A DNA stretch of 64,000 bases from Oceanospirillum sanctuarii (GCF_002150805.1 NZ_MTBA01000006.1:1-64000), one strand, 5' to 3'; numbered from the stretch's first letter, positions 37,100-48,963 are shown. Notes: generated from the letters alone by a model not told the origin. Numbers and translations: made by a program.

Positions 37100-37564
37100 A
37101 TGGGGATCATTCTTTTTACCTTCGTATTTGCTCTTTTATTGGCTGCGATGCCTCTGCCGGATGCTTTTCTCTGGGTCCAGCCTGAATGGGCGACCATGGT
37201 TTTGATCTACTGGTGTATCGCTCTTCCTCACCGTATTGGTGTGTTAGCCGGTTTTTTCCTTGGCTTGTGCATGGACCTGCTTGATGGTTCTCTGCTGGGG
37301 CAGAATGCTCTGGCAATGTCCGTCATCGCCTATATTTCGCTGCTGCTTTTTCAGAGAATGCGAAACTATGGCGCTTTGCAGCAGGCCATGATGGTAGGGC
37401 TTTTGATCAGTATCAGCCTGCTTATTTTCCAGTGGGTTCAGAATCTGACCAGTGTGGCTGCGGATACCCTGGCGTTTTTGCTGCCCGCGATTACGAGTAT
37501 GGTGCTTTGGCCATGGTTCTTTATCGGCATGCGTACGATAAGACGTCGCTTCCAGATTCATTAA
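37100..37564 (+). CDS. mreD: Rod-shape-determining membrane protein MreD
   Basis: 154 residues with about five membrane segments and conserved PEW near residue 30. Part of the MreBCD elongasome in the inner membrane. The ATG at 37100 lies one base past the mreC stop codon, with GAGGAG upstream inside mreC, so translation is coupled. An earlier in-frame ATG would add a charged, non-conserved leader. Confidence 0.95.
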   Translation: MGIILFTFVFALLLAAMPLPDAFLWVQPEWATMVLIYWCIALPHRIGVLAGFFLGLCMDLLDGSLLGQNALAMSVIAYISLLLFQRMRNYGALQQAMMVGLLISISLLIFQWVQNLTSVAADTLAFLLPAITSMVLWPWFFIGMRTIRRRFQIH

Positions 37565-37665
37565 GTGGCTTCGGTTTTACCGACAATAAGTCTGTAACTT
37601 CGATGCACTCAGCCTGCGCTATATTAGGCTGATTAAGATATTCAATTAAAAGAAAAGTCTAATAG

Positions 37666-38265
37666 ATGCAAAATAACGATATCTCTTATGATCTTTGTCT
37701 GGCCTCTGCATCTCCGCGCCGGGAAGCCCTGCTGAAACAAATTGGTTTGGATTGTCTGAAGTATCCGGTTGACCTAGATGAAAGTGTTTTACCCGGTGAG
37801 TCAGCCCCTTCCTATGTGATGCGTTTGGCTGAACAGAAGGCCTTAGCAGGACAGAAGCGATCTGGAACAGATCTGCCTGTATTGGGCTCAGACACCTCGG
37901 TTGTCTTTAATGGGAAGATTTTAGGTAAACCCCGGGATCGTCGCCAGGCTGTTGATATGCTGATGCAGCTTTCCGGTAAGACTCATCAGGTGATGACAGG
38001 TGTTGCTGTTTGTCAGCACAACCGTGTCCGGTCAATTATCAGTGTGACTGATGTTTCTTTCAGAGCCCTGAGTGAAGCAGAGTGTCACGCCTATTGTGAT
38101 ACCGGAGAGCCGTTCGATAAAGCAGGTGGATATGGCATTCAGGGGTTAGCTGCTGTCTTTGTTCGCTCCGTTTCCGGTAGTTACAGCAATGTTGTCGGTT
38201 TGCCTCTGTTTGAAACGGCGGACCTTTTGAAACAATTTGGTATTCGAGTGCTCGAACCTTCATAG
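37666..38265 (+). CDS. maf: Maf-family nucleoside triphosphate pyrophosphatase (YhdE type)
   Basis: 199 residues. The family hydrolyses dTTP, UTP and modified pyrimidine nucleotides to monophosphates. Signature LASASPRREALLKQIG (about 12-27), GSDTSVVFNGKILGKP with the catalytic Asp, and FDKAGGYGIQG. Position between mreD and rng matches yhdE of E. coli rather than yceF. Confidence 0.95.
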   Translation: MQNNDISYDLCLASASPRREALLKQIGLDCLKYPVDLDESVLPGESAPSYVMRLAEQKALAGQKRSGTDLPVLGSDTSVVFNGKILGKPRDRRQAVDMLMQLSGKTHQVMTGVAVCQHNRVRSIISVTDVSFRALSEAECHAYCDTGEPFDKAGGYGIQGLAAVFVRSVSGSYSNVVGLPLFETADLLKQFGIRVLEPS

Positions 38266-38329
38266 CCAGAATTTTTACTAAAGAGTCATCGGTTCGGGCC
38301 GGATTAGATTTATCGCAGGGGGAGAGGCG

Positions 38330-39793
38330 ATGAGCGAAGAGATTTTGATCAATATTACACCGATGGAAACCCGTGTTGCCGTTGTGGAAAACGGTGTGCT
38401 TCAGGAAGTGTATATTGAGCGTACCCGCCGCCGTGGCATCGTCGGTAATATCTACAAGGGTAAGGTTGTGCGTGTTCTTCCGGGCATGCAGGCGGCATTT
38501 GTTGATATTGGACTTGAACGGGCGGCTTTTATCCATGCCGCCGATGTCGTTCCCGCGAATCGTCCGAATGGTGCAGAAGTTGAAAGCATTAGCTCGTTAC
38601 TGCATGAAGGCCAGTCGCTGATTGTTCAGGTAACCAAAGAGCCTATCGGTACCAAAGGCGCTCGCCTGACCACACATCTATCGATCCCTTCTCGTTATCT
38701 GGTTTATATGCCTCATACGCCTCACACAGGTGTTTCTCAGCGTATTGAAGATGAAGTGGAGCGTGAGCGTCTGCGAAATATTGTAGAAAGTGTTGAGCCC
38801 GAGGGAGCTGATAAGCAAGGTGGATTTATTATCCGAACCGCAGCGGAAGGTTTTGGTGAGGAGGAGATTCTTGCTGATACTCACTTTCTTTATCGTCTCT
38901 GGGGAGCTGTTGAACGTCGCTGTAAGGGGGCAAAAAATAAGAGCATCATTTATGAAGATTTGCCGCTCTTTATGCGTACCATGCGGGACTTTGTCCGTCC
39001 GGAAATTGAAAAGATCCGTATCGACTCCCGTGAGAACTTCACCAAGCTGAAAGAGTTTGTTCAGGAGTTTGTTCCCAGCCTTGAGAATAAGGTGGAGTAT
39101 TACCCGGGGGAGCGGCCGATTTTTGATCTTTACGGCGTTGAGGATGAGATCCAGAAGGCGCTGGGCCGTAAGGTTCAGCTGAAATCCGGCGGTTATCTGG
39201 TGATAGATCAGACCGAAGCCATGACTACAATCGATGTGAATACAGGTGCATTTGTTGGTCATCGGAATCTGGAAGAAACCATCTTCAAGACAAACCTTGA
39301 GGCAGCTACAGCAATTGTTCGTCAGCTTCGTCTGCGTAATCTGGGTGGTATTATCATTCTGGATTTCATTGATATGGAAGATCCGGAGCATCAGCGTCAG
39401 GTTCTGCGCCTGCTGGAGAAAAACCTGGAGCGCGATCACGCCAAAACCAAACTCACCGGCGTGACTGAGTTGGGTTTGGTCCAGATGACCCGTAAGCGTA
39501 CTCGGGAAAGTCTTGAGCAGGTGATGTGTGAGCCGTGCCCGACTTGTGAAGCCCGAGGCACACTAAAGACACCGGAGACGGTGTGTTATGAAATTTTCCG
39601 TGAAATTCTGCGGGAAGAGCGGGCTTACGGTTCGGATACCTATCTGGTGCTTGCTGCTCAGCCGGTTGTTGATCGTCTGCTTGATGAGGAGTCGGCCAGT
39701 GTTGCTGATTTGGAACTCTTTATTAACAAAACCATTAAGTTTCAGGTGGAAACCCTCTATAGTCAGGAACAGTTCGATATTGTTCTGCTCTAA
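38330..39793 (+). CDS. rng: Ribonuclease G
   Basis: 487 residues. It matures the 5' end of 16S rRNA and degrades some mRNAs. An N-terminal S1 domain (about 35-125) is followed by the 5' sensor and DNase I-like regions with Mg-binding D302 (IDVNTG) and D345 (LDFIDM), and the zinc link CPTC (403-406). It lacks the long C-terminal scaffold of RNase E, so it is RNase G. A GGGGGAG ribosome site precedes the ATG. Order maf-rng-yhdP-tldD as in E. coli. Confidence 0.97.
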   Translation: MSEEILINITPMETRVAVVENGVLQEVYIERTRRRGIVGNIYKGKVVRVLPGMQAAFVDIGLERAAFIHAADVVPANRPNGAEVESISSLLHEGQSLIVQVTKEPIGTKGARLTTHLSIPSRYLVYMPHTPHTGVSQRIEDEVERERLRNIVESVEPEGADKQGGFIIRTAAEGFGEEEILADTHFLYRLWGAVERRCKGAKNKSIIYEDLPLFMRTMRDFVRPEIEKIRIDSRENFTKLKEFVQEFVPSLENKVEYYPGERPIFDLYGVEDEIQKALGRKVQLKSGGYLVIDQTEAMTTIDVNTGAFVGHRNLEETIFKTNLEAATAIVRQLRLRNLGGIIILDFIDMEDPEHQRQVLRLLEKNLERDHAKTKLTGVTELGLVQMTRKRTRESLEQVMCEPCPTCEARGTLKTPETVCYEIFREILREERAYGSDTYLVLAAQPVVDRLLDEESASVADLELFINKTIKFQVETLYSQEQFDIVLL

Positions 39794-39928
39794 TTTGTAA
39801 CGCTATCCCTGTGGCTTTGTGCAGAGCTCTGTCCGAAGCTCGGGGGGATGTTTCAGGTTGATCTGCTTCAGAGTGACGTGCGTGTTTCTATTTTCTGCTT
39901 TAATTGATTGCCGGATACGGTTTTATTA

Positions 39929-42900
39929 ATGTCTTTGCCCCGGCATATCTTTAACCACAGTATTATCTGGTTGGTTCTTCCTATCGTGGTTGTGCTGGCG
40001 ATGTATGTCAGTATTGGCCGCTACTTCTTTCCATTACTCGAAAACTATCGTGATGATCTGGTGCTGTGGGCAAATGATCAGTTGGCGATCAATTTACAAA
40101 TTGATCAGCTTGATGGTCAGTGGAATGATTTTGATCCATATATCCGTTTAGATCAGATCGAAGTTTATGCACCGCAAGTTGATCCATCAGATGATATTAA
40201 ACCCGCTATTGAAGTTCGGAATTTCAGCCTTGAGCTGGATAGTTTCAGTTCTTTTCGCTACCAATTCCCGGTTATTCGTCAGGCTTCTATCCAGGGGGTA
40301 ACATTGCGTCTGCAGCAGGACGCAGACTCTTCCTGGTATATGAATGGCTGGAATTCAGCTGTCTCAGAGGTAACCCCTGCAGATAAGGGAGAGGATACTC
40401 CGTCAATTTCTCGTAGAAGCCGGGATAAAATCCGCGAGGATGTGGCACCTATTACCCGTCTGCTGCAGTTTCTGTTAAGACAGCAACACCTCAAGATGGA
40501 ACATGTCTGGCTGGAACTTAACGACCAGTACGGCCGTGAATATCGCGCTTATAGTCGACGTCTGGAAGTGTATGAAGTCGGTGGACGTCAGCGACTTCAG
40601 GGACAGTTGCAACTGGATCCAAGTTCACCACAGCAGATTGCATTTATTATGGAAGTCAGCGGTGATCCCTTTGATCAGTCATCTCTGAAAGTTGACCTTT
40701 ATCTGCAGGCTGATTCGCAATCTTTAAGCTCTTGGCTGGAAAAAGTGGCTCATCTGATGCCTTTTGAGCTGCCTGAGCTAAGTGCTGGTATCGAGATCTG
40801 GAGCAGTTGGCAGGGTGGCAGGCTAAAAAGTTTAAAGGGTGACCTGAAAGATGCGTCTTTAAAACTGACCTTGCCGAATCAGCCAGAGGTTCGTGTCTCT
40901 GATCTTAATTCGACACTTTTCTGGCAACGTGGCACAGAGGGTTGGGAGTTAATCGCTGATCGTTTGCTATTCACTCTTCAGGAGCGGCCTTTTGAATTTG
41001 AGCAAATTACCGCGAAATCATCTGATCATGATTGGCAGGTACAGGTCTCTAATCTTGAACTAAAGCAGCTCAGTGAGACCTTGCTTGAATGGCCGGGGTT
41101 GCCTGAAAAAGCCCGCGACGCTCTGGTTCGTTTAAAACCCATTGGTCAACTTCATAATGTGACAGCCACAAAATCGGTCAAAGATGGCTTTCTTCTTAAG
41201 ACAGAGCTGGAATCGGTCAGTGTTGATGCTTATTACGGTGCTCCAATACTGCGTAATGTTAGTGGCTATGTACAAAGTAATGCTGAAGCTGGCTTTATTC
41301 GCTTTCATTCCGACGAGTTCTTTATGGGGTATCCGGAACTCTATAGCGGGGGCTGGTGGTTCGATAAAGCATTGGGTGAAGTGCATTGGCAGATTGGCGA
41401 AGCTCTCAGAGTTTATGGGGTCGGTCTACAACTGAATCAGGGTGACACTGAAATTGCTGGTGAGTTTGATCTGCTTCAGCCTCCTGATAGTGATGACATC
41501 TTTTATCTTAATGTCGGTTTGACACAGGCTGAGGAAGCATTTGGTCTTCAGTTAGTACCTGATCTGATTGTACCGGAGAACCTTACCGAGTGGCTGGGTC
41601 AGAGCATTCAGCAGGCTAACGTCGAGCGGGGGGGCTTCGTCTATGACGGTACGCTAAATCTTGAGGCTGAATCCCCTGAGCGACAGATTGCGACGCTCTT
41701 ATTGCTTGACGTAAAAGAAGGCGAGCTGAAGTTTCTACCGGACTGGCCTCAGGCAGAGGCACTGGATGCTCAGGTAAGACTGGATGGTACCGAGCTTGAT
41801 GTCACCCTGAACTCCGGTAGCTATCTTGCTAATGGGCGATTAAAAGGTGAAGTTACACTTCGAGATGATGGTGTCGGCAGTGTTGTCGGTTTGAATTTGT
41901 TGGGCAATGTTTTCCCTGAGTGGGGATGGCAGATTTTCACCGAAACTCCGCTAAAGGGTCTTGTACCGGGCTCCCTTCACGACTGGCAACTTACCGGAAA
42001 GCCTTTGTCGGTTAAAACTGATTTGAGTTTTCCTGTTGATGGCAGGAAGGGGTATGGGCAGGTTTCCGTATTAACAAACGGTAATCAGCTTTTAATTCCA
42101 GAGCTATCAACGCCCCTTGCTAACATTCAGGGTAAGGTTATCTATGATGTCGATAAAGGTTTATCCGTGGAGCGAGGCAATGCTGAGTTCCTTGGCGGTA
42201 AAGCTGACTTTTCTATTCATACGGATATTACCCGTGGCGCTGTGATTGTGTCCGGTATTGGAAAGGCCAATATGTCCGACATTAATCGTTGGCAGCCGAT
42301 GCCCTTTTCTTCGTGGTTAAGCGGATTGCTCAGCTATGAGTTTAGTGTCGATCTTGATCGGATAAGCCGGTTGCAGCTTCGTTCTGATCTGAATGGGGTT
42401 GGGGTCAGTCTACCTGAACCTATTGGCAAGACGCTTGATTCACAGAAGAACCTGATGCTGGAAATGAGCTTTGCACCCGAGGCGAATCGTTTTTCAGTAG
42501 CCTACGATGATTCAGGTTCTGAGGGACAAATTCTGAGTCATGGTATCTGGGGTGGTAGTGAGTCAGGTTATGGCGTTGGCGTTTGGTATGGTGATGCAAC
42601 GAAGGATGCCAAACCATTGTTAACCTCAAGTAATAGGACTGATCTTTATATTCGACGCGATCAGTTTGAAGCTGCGCCTTGGCTCGATTTTGCTGCGAAG
42701 GAAGTTGCTCGGCAATCTCTGGCAAACTCAGTTTCAATCTCTGGAAAAACCGCTGACTCAGACTCAAAAAAGGAAGACCAGGGTTTAAGACTTCACTTGT
42801 TCACGCATCTGCTTAAATACAATAGTGTAGGTATTAAAGATCTGACCGTAGATGCTGAAGTTAGCAACAGCTCTGTAGAAGCTCAGTTCGTTAGCCAACA

Positions 42901-43870
42901 GTTCGAAGGAAAAATTTCTTTGAAACCGGAGCTGGCTAAGCTTGATATGAAGCGGGTCTTCCTCGATTCATCAGATACCGCCGATGCATCGAAGAGCATG
43001 AGCAAAGCAGACAAGAAAGAGCTATATGAAAAGATTTTTATGTCTCCCTTGTTAAACTTTGACCTCACTGTTGACGAGTTTGTCCTGTATGGTGTTTCCG
43101 GGAAAAAATTGGATGCCAGCTATCGGTTTGATAGAGCATCTCGACGGATGAGCTTGAGAAATTTATCGCAGGGCAGCGTTCATTTTTCAGGTGCTTTGGA
43201 TTGGTTGGTTCCGGGGCAGTATGAAAATACACAAGCTCAAACTTCGCTAATATTAAATGTGAAGGGCGGAAACCTGAAAGATGTACAGGATGCTTTTGGT
43301 GTTCCGGCTGCGGTAACCAGTTCAAAATCAGACTCCTTTTTAAGGTTGAACTGGCAAGGGTTACCCCATGATGTCGCTTCAGAGACCTTGAATGGCCAAG
43401 TCAGTGTCAGTCTCGAAAAAGGGGCGTTTGAACAGGTGCAATCGGTGCCAGCATTAAAACTGTTGTCCCTGTTTAATTTCGAATCTTTAGTTCGTCGCCT
43501 TCAGCTTGATTTTTCCGACCTTTCCGGTAAAGGCTTATCCTACGACAAAGTAACCGGTCTGGTTGTGATTAAAGAAGGCATAGGCACAATTGAGCAGCCT
43601 ATCAAGGTTGAAGGAACGGCAACTAAGTTTGAGATGACAGGGCAACTGGACTTCGTCGATGAACAATTTGACCAGGAAATGGTTGTAACTCTTCCTGTTG
43701 GAGAAACTTTGCCACTGGCTGCGATCTTGGCTGGTGCACCTCAGATAGGCGGTACGATATATATCGTCCAGAAGGTGTTTGGTAATCTGTTTGATAAGTT
43801 TACACAGGCGACGTATACCATTAAGGGTGATTGGGATAAACCTCAAATTGAGCTGAAGCGGGTGTTCTGA
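39929..43870 (+). CDS. yhdP: YhdP, AsmA-like bridge protein for phospholipid transport to the outer membrane (TIGR02099)
   Basis: 1313 residues. A single N-terminal membrane anchor (about 9-31) is followed by a very long periplasmic beta-rich region made of repeating-beta-groove type units, with the AsmA-like module at the C-terminus (about 1150-1310). YhdP, TamB and YdbH are thought to carry phospholipids from the inner to the outer membrane. Its occurrence with mla and lpt genes in this window is notable but their linkage is common. The ATG at 39929 is preferred; a TTG at 39908 is possible. Confidence 0.93.
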   Translation: MSLPRHIFNHSIIWLVLPIVVVLAMYVSIGRYFFPLLENYRDDLVLWANDQLAINLQIDQLDGQWNDFDPYIRLDQIEVYAPQVDPSDDIKPAIEVRNFSLELDSFSSFRYQFPVIRQASIQGVTLRLQQDADSSWYMNGWNSAVSEVTPADKGEDTPSISRRSRDKIREDVAPITRLLQFLLRQQHLKMEHVWLELNDQYGREYRAYSRRLEVYEVGGRQRLQGQLQLDPSSPQQIAFIMEVSGDPFDQSSLKVDLYLQADSQSLSSWLEKVAHLMPFELPELSAGIEIWSSWQGGRLKSLKGDLKDASLKLTLPNQPEVRVSDLNSTLFWQRGTEGWELIADRLLFTLQERPFEFEQITAKSSDHDWQVQVSNLELKQLSETLLEWPGLPEKARDALVRLKPIGQLHNVTATKSVKDGFLLKTELESVSVDAYYGAPILRNVSGYVQSNAEAGFIRFHSDEFFMGYPELYSGGWWFDKALGEVHWQIGEALRVYGVGLQLNQGDTEIAGEFDLLQPPDSDDIFYLNVGLTQAEEAFGLQLVPDLIVPENLTEWLGQSIQQANVERGGFVYDGTLNLEAESPERQIATLLLLDVKEGELKFLPDWPQAEALDAQVRLDGTELDVTLNSGSYLANGRLKGEVTLRDDGVGSVVGLNLLGNVFPEWGWQIFTETPLKGLVPGSLHDWQLTGKPLSVKTDLSFPVDGRKGYGQVSVLTNGNQLLIPELSTPLANIQGKVIYDVDKGLSVERGNAEFLGGKADFSIHTDITRGAVIVSGIGKANMSDINRWQPMPFSSWLSGLLSYEFSVDLDRISRLQLRSDLNGVGVSLPEPIGKTLDSQKNLMLEMSFAPEANRFSVAYDDSGSEGQILSHGIWGGSESGYGVGVWYGDATKDAKPLLTSSNRTDLYIRRDQFEAAPWLDFAAKEVARQSLANSVSISGKTADSDSKKEDQGLRLHLFTHLLKYNSVGIKDLTVDAEVSNSSVEAQFVSQQFEGKISLKPELAKLDMKRVFLDSSDTADASKSMSKADKKELYEKIFMSPLLNFDLTVDEFVLYGVSGKKLDASYRFDRASRRMSLRNLSQGSVHFSGALDWLVPGQYENTQAQTSLILNVKGGNLKDVQDAFGVPAAVTSSKSDSFLRLNWQGLPHDVASETLNGQVSVSLEKGAFEQVQSVPALKLLSLFNFESLVRRLQLDFSDLSGKGLSYDKVTGLVVIKEGIGTIEQPIKVEGTATKFEMTGQLDFVDEQFDQEMVVTLPVGETLPLAAILAGAPQIGGTIYIVQKVFGNLFDKFTQATYTIKGDWDKPQIELKRVF

Positions 43871-43890
43871 TCCGCTCTGAGAGAGAAGAT

Positions 43891-45324
43891 ATGATTGAAC
43901 AGGTATCCCGGGAGTTATTGTTGCCCGGTCAGGTAGATATCAACCAGCTGGATCATTTTCTGGCTGAAGCGATGGGACCGGGTATCGACTTTGCTGATCT
44001 CTACTTTCAGCAATCGATGAGTGAAAGTTGGGTCCTGGAAGAGGGCATTGTGAAGGATGCCGGTTACAGTGCTGATCGCGGAGTTGGTGTTCGCTCGGTT
44101 TCCGGTGAAAAAACAGGATTTTCTTATAGCGGTGACATCAGCGGTCTGGCGATTTCTCAGGCGGCAGAAGCCGCTAGAAGCATCGTGCGCCAAGGTAAGT
44201 CCGGTAAAGTAGAAGCACTTCGAAAAGTGGACTTTAAGCCGCTTTATGTACCGGATAATCCGATTCTGGCGCTCAGTTCCGAAGAGAAATTGGCAATTCT
44301 TCAGCAGGCGGACACCATTGCGCGGGAAACGGATTCTCGGGTTAAAGAAGTAACGGCTTCGCTTTCTGCTAATTTTGAGCAGGTTCTTGTCGTTGCCAGT
44401 GATGGCACACTGGCAGCGGATATCCGCCCGTTGGTTCGGGTAAATGTCAGCGTCATTGTTGAACAGAATGGCCGTAAGGAACGTGGTGCTGCAGGTGCTG
44501 GTGGGCGCTACAGCCTAAAGACCCTGATGGATAAATCATTGGCGGAATCTGCAGCAAAAGAAGCAGTCCGTCAGGCTTTGGTTAACCTTGAAGCGGTTGA
44601 TGCACCTGCCGGTAATATGCCGGTTGTTCTGGGTTCAGGCTGGCCGGGAGTACTTCTTCATGAAGCCGTAGGTCATGGTCTTGAAGGTGACTTTAACCGC
44701 AAGGGCTCTTCTGCTTTCTCAGGACGGATTGGTGAACAGGTCGCATCTTCGCTGTGTACTATTGTTGATGATGGCACGATAGCGGATCGTCGGGGTTCTC
44801 TGTCGGTTGATGATGAAGGTACACCAACACAAAACACCACCCTGATCGAGAATGGACGTCTTGTCGGTTATATGCAGGATAAGATGAATGCTCGGTTGAT
44901 GAATCAGTCCGTGACAGGTAACGGCCGTCGGGAATCATTTGCCCACCTGCCGATGCCGCGTATGACAAACACCTACATGCTACCGGGTGAACATAATCCG
45001 GAAGAGCTGATCGCCAGTGTGAAGAAAGGCATTTATGCGGTTAATTTTGGCGGCGGTCAGGTTGATATTACGTCCGGTAAGTTTGTTTTTTCTGCCAGTG
45101 AGGCTTACCTGATCGAAGACGGTAAGGTAACTGCCCCGATTAAGGGGGCAACGCTTATTGGCAATGGACCCGAAACTATGCAAAAAGTCTCTATGGTCGG
45201 TAATGATCTGAGATTGGATGATGGTGTAGGTGTTTGCGGTAAAGACGGTCAGAGCGTACCTGTGGGCGTCGGGCAGCCATCTCTGAAGATTGATGAGCTG
45301 ACTGTTGGTGGTACGGGTCAGTGA
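43891..45324 (+). CDS. tldD: TldD, metalloprotease subunit
   Basis: 477 residues. TldD and PmbA (TldE) form a heterodimeric zinc metalloprotease that acts on unfolded peptides, for example in microcin B17 maturation and antitoxin turnover. The catalytic HEAVGH motif (257-262) identifies the active subunit. It starts 20 bp after yhdP, and its partner gene pmbA lies 750 bp further on. Confidence 0.97.
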   Translation: MIEQVSRELLLPGQVDINQLDHFLAEAMGPGIDFADLYFQQSMSESWVLEEGIVKDAGYSADRGVGVRSVSGEKTGFSYSGDISGLAISQAAEAARSIVRQGKSGKVEALRKVDFKPLYVPDNPILALSSEEKLAILQQADTIARETDSRVKEVTASLSANFEQVLVVASDGTLAADIRPLVRVNVSVIVEQNGRKERGAAGAGGRYSLKTLMDKSLAESAAKEAVRQALVNLEAVDAPAGNMPVVLGSGWPGVLLHEAVGHGLEGDFNRKGSSAFSGRIGEQVASSLCTIVDDGTIADRRGSLSVDDEGTPTQNTTLIENGRLVGYMQDKMNARLMNQSVTGNGRRESFAHLPMPRMTNTYMLPGEHNPEELIASVKKGIYAVNFGGGQVDITSGKFVFSASEAYLIEDGKVTAPIKGATLIGNGPETMQKVSMVGNDLRLDDGVGVCGKDGQSVPVGVGQPSLKIDELTVGGTGQ

Positions 45325-45378
45325 TTCAAAGCGCTGGGGCTTGCTTTAAAGTAGCTTCAAGCTCTGAAACCAGGAGTT

Positions 45379-45402
45379 CAGCAGGCCACTTTTGGCCTGC
45401 TG
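45379..45402. terminator. Hairpin between convergent tldD and darP
   Basis: Stem CAGCAGGCCA/TGGCCTGCTG (10 bp) with loop CTTT. T content after the stem is modest on the plus strand (GATTCTT) and poor on the minus strand. Confidence 0.65.
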
Positions 45403-45426
45403 ATTCTTCATCTGAGAGAAGGGATT

Positions 45427-45942
45427 TTATAGTCCGTAAATATCCCGCAGGCTGCGGAAAATCTTACGGGCAGCAGCAGGTGGCTTGCCGTTCTTCAGTT
45501 CTTTCTGAGCGGTTCGGATCAGCTGGCGCATCATCTGACGGTCCGTCTCCGGTTTCTCCGCGATCAGAGCATTCAGCGCATCATCACCTTCCGCAATCAG
45601 GCGATCACGCCAATGCTCCAGCATGTGGAACTGGCGGTTGTAAGCCTCACTTGTGGTATCGAACAGAGCGATCTTTTCTGCAATCGCTTCAGTATCTTCA
45701 CGGCGCATTATCTTGCCGACATACTGAAGGTGACGGCGTTGCGCTTCATGAGAGCGAATACGACGGGACTCGTCGATGGCTGACAGCATTTCGTCGGACA
45801 GCGGCAGTTGTTTTATCTGCTCTGCATTCAGAGACAGAATCTTCGCTCCCATCTCCTGCAGTGCCTTCATCTCGCGTTTTATCTGGGTTTTACTGGGGCC
45901 TTCTTCGTACTCTTCGTAGCCTTCTTGAATATCGTCAGTCAT
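45427..45942 (-). CDS. darP: DarP (YjgA), dual-action ribosomal maturation protein
   Basis: 171 residues from the ATG at 45942. A very acidic N-terminus is followed by the conserved SKTQIKREMKAL helix and, near the end, LIRTAQKELKNGKPPAAAR. E. coli DarP promotes late maturation of the 50S subunit, in particular helix 68 and the peptidyl-transferase centre. The frame is open for 25 more codons upstream, but those residues are not typical. Divergent from pmbA, as in E. coli. Confidence 0.93.
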   Translation of the reverse strand: MTDDIQEGYEEYEEGPSKTQIKREMKALQEMGAKILSLNAEQIKQLPLSDEMLSAIDESRRIRSHEAQRRHLQYVGKIMRREDTEAIAEKIALFDTTSEAYNRQFHMLEHWRDRLIAEGDDALNALIAEKPETDRQMMRQLIRTAQKELKNGKPPAAARKIFRSLRDIYGL

Positions 45943-46077
45943 CTTCTTCACTTGTGCAGTTGTTACTTGCGACAAGTTTAACACAGAACCACTTGAAGAC
46001 AGGCGCGGGTTAGGCATGTACGGCAGGCTAATTACAAATCTGAATTTTATGTTTAATGAATTACAGGAGTATCTGCA

Positions 46078-47448
46078 ATGAATCAGGTGCCATCCTCACA
46101 ATCCAATGATGCACTCAGTGAGCAGATGCAGGCTTGGAAAGAACAACTGCCTCGTTGTGCTGATCAGGTGCTGGGGCTTGCTAAACAAAAAAGCGCAACC
46201 AGTGCGGAGCTTTCTATTGGTGCTAGTAGAGGTTTATCTGTTAATGCCCGTATGGGGGAAGTGGAGACGGTTGAGTTTAATCAGGATCAAAGCCTTTCCC
46301 TGACCGTTTATAAAGGCCAGAGAAAGGGGCATGTATCCGTTACTGATCTGACCGATAAAGCTCTGGAACAAGCAGTTGAGATGGCTCTGGCATTTGCCGA
46401 ACATACCGCAGAAGACCCTTTTGCAGGATTGGCATCTGCCGAGTTGATGGCAAAATCCTGGCAGGATCCTGAGCTTTATTATCCGAAGCCTTTTGATGTT
46501 GAGCAGCTGGTTGATTTGTCCCTAGCCTGTGAAAGTGTAGGCAGAGAAGATAGTCGCATCACAAACTCTGATGGCGCAGGCTTTCATGCGAGTGAGCGAA
46601 CCACTTTGTACGCCAACAGCCATGGTTTTCAGGGACAGCTTTGGGGCACTAACTACTCTGCAAGCTGTGTATTGATTGCCGGTGAAGGTGATCAGATGCA
46701 GCGGGACTATTGGTACGACAGTCAGCGTCAGTGGGACCTGTTAAGTTCTCCTGAAGCGATAGGACAGAAGGCTGCGGAACGTACTCTAATGCGAATGAAT
46801 CCGCAAAAGATTTCTACCCGTAAAGTACCTGTGCTCTTTGCGGCAGAAATCGCTTCCGGGTTGCTCGGGCACCTGATGGGAGCCATTAGTGGTGGTAGTC
46901 TCTACCGTAACGCTTCTTTTCTGAAAGACCGACTGGGTAAGCAGCTTTTCCCTGAATTTGTTTCTGTTTTTGAAAACCCACATCTGAAAGCAGGTGTTGC
47001 CAGTGCGCCTTTTGATCAGGAAGGTGTTGCGACACGGGATAATATCTTTGTGGCAGATGGTGTTCTCCAGCAGTACATGCTGGGCTCATATTCTGCTCGT
47101 AAGCTTGGACTTGAAACCACAGCTAATGCTGGTGGTGCTCGTAACCTCAGGGTTTCGTCCACCGGAGAGAGCTATGAACAGATGCTTCAGACGTTGGGAA
47201 CCGGTTTACTGGTGACTGAACTTATGGGGCAAGGGGTTAATATGGTAACGGGCGACTATTCCCGTGGCGCAGCAGGTTATTGGGTTGAGAATGGCGTGAT
47301 CCAGTATCCTGTTCACGAAATTACCATTGCCGGAAACCTGCAGGATATGTTCAAGAATATTCTGGCGATTGGCTCTGATGTGGATACCCGCGGTAATACA
47401 CAAACAGGGTCGATTCTGATCGAAGAGATGTCTATTGCTGGAGCTTAA
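46078..47448 (+). CDS. pmbA: PmbA (TldE), partner subunit of the TldD metalloprotease
   Basis: 456 residues. It has the TldD/PmbA fold but no HExxxH zinc motif, as expected for the non-catalytic partner. Conserved C-terminal segments include VTGDYSRGAAGYWVENG and EITIAGNLQDM. Ribosome site AGGAG about 9 bases before the ATG. Confidence 0.97.
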   Translation: MNQVPSSQSNDALSEQMQAWKEQLPRCADQVLGLAKQKSATSAELSIGASRGLSVNARMGEVETVEFNQDQSLSLTVYKGQRKGHVSVTDLTDKALEQAVEMALAFAEHTAEDPFAGLASAELMAKSWQDPELYYPKPFDVEQLVDLSLACESVGREDSRITNSDGAGFHASERTTLYANSHGFQGQLWGTNYSASCVLIAGEGDQMQRDYWYDSQRQWDLLSSPEAIGQKAAERTLMRMNPQKISTRKVPVLFAAEIASGLLGHLMGAISGGSLYRNASFLKDRLGKQLFPEFVSVFENPHLKAGVASAPFDQEGVATRDNIFVADGVLQQYMLGSYSARKLGLETTANAGGARNLRVSSTGESYEQMLQTLGTGLLVTELMGQGVNMVTGDYSRGAAGYWVENGVIQYPVHEITIAGNLQDMFKNILAIGSDVDTRGNTQTGSILIEEMSIAGA

Positions 47449-47529
47449 CCCTTAACTTAACCTGGCGGATGCCGATGGGATTATTGCTGTCAGATGGGCC
47501 AGAACACCCTTGAGCAGGCTCGGTAAAAT

Positions 47530-47561
47530 AAAAGGCCGGATAGATATCTATCCGGCCTTTT
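47530..47561. terminator. Bidirectional terminator between pmbA and mgtE
   Basis: A 32-bp perfect palindrome (AAAAGGCCGGATAGAT and its complement) with T-rich and A-rich flanks, between convergent genes. Confidence 0.92.
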
Positions 47562-47607
47562 ATGTTTAAAGATGATGGATTTCTATGCAGTCAGGAAGGC
47601 ATGGGGC

Positions 47608-48963
47608 TCAAAGATAGAAAGCGGTTGCCAGTCCGAGAAAGGCCATAAAACCGATGACATCTGTTACTGTCGTCAGCAGTACGCTACCGGCTAGCGCGGG
47701 ATCAATCTTCATCCATTTCAGAGCCAGAGGTAATGCTGCCCCGGCAAGTACTGCGACCAGAAGGTTGATAATAATCGCTGAGCCGATAATAAAGCCCAGT
47801 ATCAGGTCGTCAAACCAGAGAATAGCCACTCCTGCGACGACCAGGGCCCAGATGGTGCCGTTAATCAGGCCGACGATAAACTCTCTGTTTAACAGCCAGG
47901 GGGTGTTACTGGAGGAGATATGACCAAGGGCCATACCGCGAATCACAACGGTGAGTGTCTGACTACCGGCAATCCCGCCCATACTGGCTACGATAGGCAT
48001 CAGTACTGCTAACGCGACCACTTTCTCGATGGTAGCGTCAAACAATCCGATAACTGCTGATGCCAGAAAAGCAGTTAGCAGGTTAATACCCAGCCACACA
48101 GCCCGACGTTTTGCCGTGATCAGTACTGGCGAGAAGGTATCTTCATCTTCATCCAGACCGGCCATACTCATCAGAGAGTGGTCCGCATCTTCCCGGATAA
48201 CGTCAACCACGTCATCAATGGTGATACGACCCAGCAGGGTACCTTCATCATCAACAACGGGGGCAGAAATAAGGTCGAACTTCTCAAACAGGTTGGCAAC
48301 GTCGCTGTCCGGCATATCTGCAGGAATAACAATGGTGTCTGTATCCATGACCTCACGAACAGTGATTGAAGGATCGGATACCAGAAGGCGGATAATCGGC
48401 AGGGTGCCAATAAAATGATCACCCCGGCTGACGACGAGAACCGAGTCAGTTGAGTCTGGCAGAGACTCGTGACGGCGCAGATAACGCATCACAACGTCGA
48501 GGCTGATGTCCGGACGTACCGTAATGGTGTCCGTATTCATCAGGCCACCGGCGGTGTCCTCCGGATAGGAAAGTACGGCTTCAACGCGATGCCGGTCCTG
48601 AGCATCCATAGAGACCAGAACTTCCTGAATCAGAGTATCCGGTAGTTGCTGCAGGAGGTCGGCAATGTCATCGGTATCCAGACCTTCAGTTGCGGTCAGG
48701 AACTCTTCCGGATTCATCCGCTTCAGGTAGATCGCCTGAATATCATCGACCAGGTGCTGAAGCACTTCACCCTGAAACTCAGGTTCAATCAGGTTCCAGA
48801 GTACGTCCCGCTCTTTTGGCGGAGAGGATTCCAGTAGGTGAGCAACATCCTGAGCCGGTAAACCACGGTTAAGCATCCTGCGCACTTGCGCAAAAGAGCC
48901 TGAATCCATCGCGTTGGTCAGGCGTTCAAGCATTGGAGGAATATCCTGATTTTCGCTGGCCAT
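47608..48963 (-). CDS. mgtE: MgtE-family magnesium transporter
   Basis: 451 residues. A cytosolic N domain (about 20-130), two CBS domains (about 135-255) that act as the Mg sensor and gate in known MgtE channels, then five membrane segments (about 285-451) with the conserved GGIAGSQTLTV pore region. It imports Mg2+ down the electrical gradient. Single-gene unit with a shared terminator. Confidence 0.95.
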   Translation of the reverse strand: MASENQDIPPMLERLTNAMDSGSFAQVRRMLNRGLPAQDVAHLLESSPPKERDVLWNLIEPEFQGEVLQHLVDDIQAIYLKRMNPEEFLTATEGLDTDDIADLLQQLPDTLIQEVLVSMDAQDRHRVEAVLSYPEDTAGGLMNTDTITVRPDISLDVVMRYLRRHESLPDSTDSVLVVSRGDHFIGTLPIIRLLVSDPSITVREVMDTDTIVIPADMPDSDVANLFEKFDLISAPVVDDEGTLLGRITIDDVVDVIREDADHSLMSMAGLDEDEDTFSPVLITAKRRAVWLGINLLTAFLASAVIGLFDATIEKVVALAVLMPIVASMGGIAGSQTLTVVIRGMALGHISSSNTPWLLNREFIVGLINGTIWALVVAGVAILWFDDLILGFIIGSAIIINLLVAVLAGAALPLALKWMKIDPALAGSVLLTTVTDVIGFMAFLGLATAFYL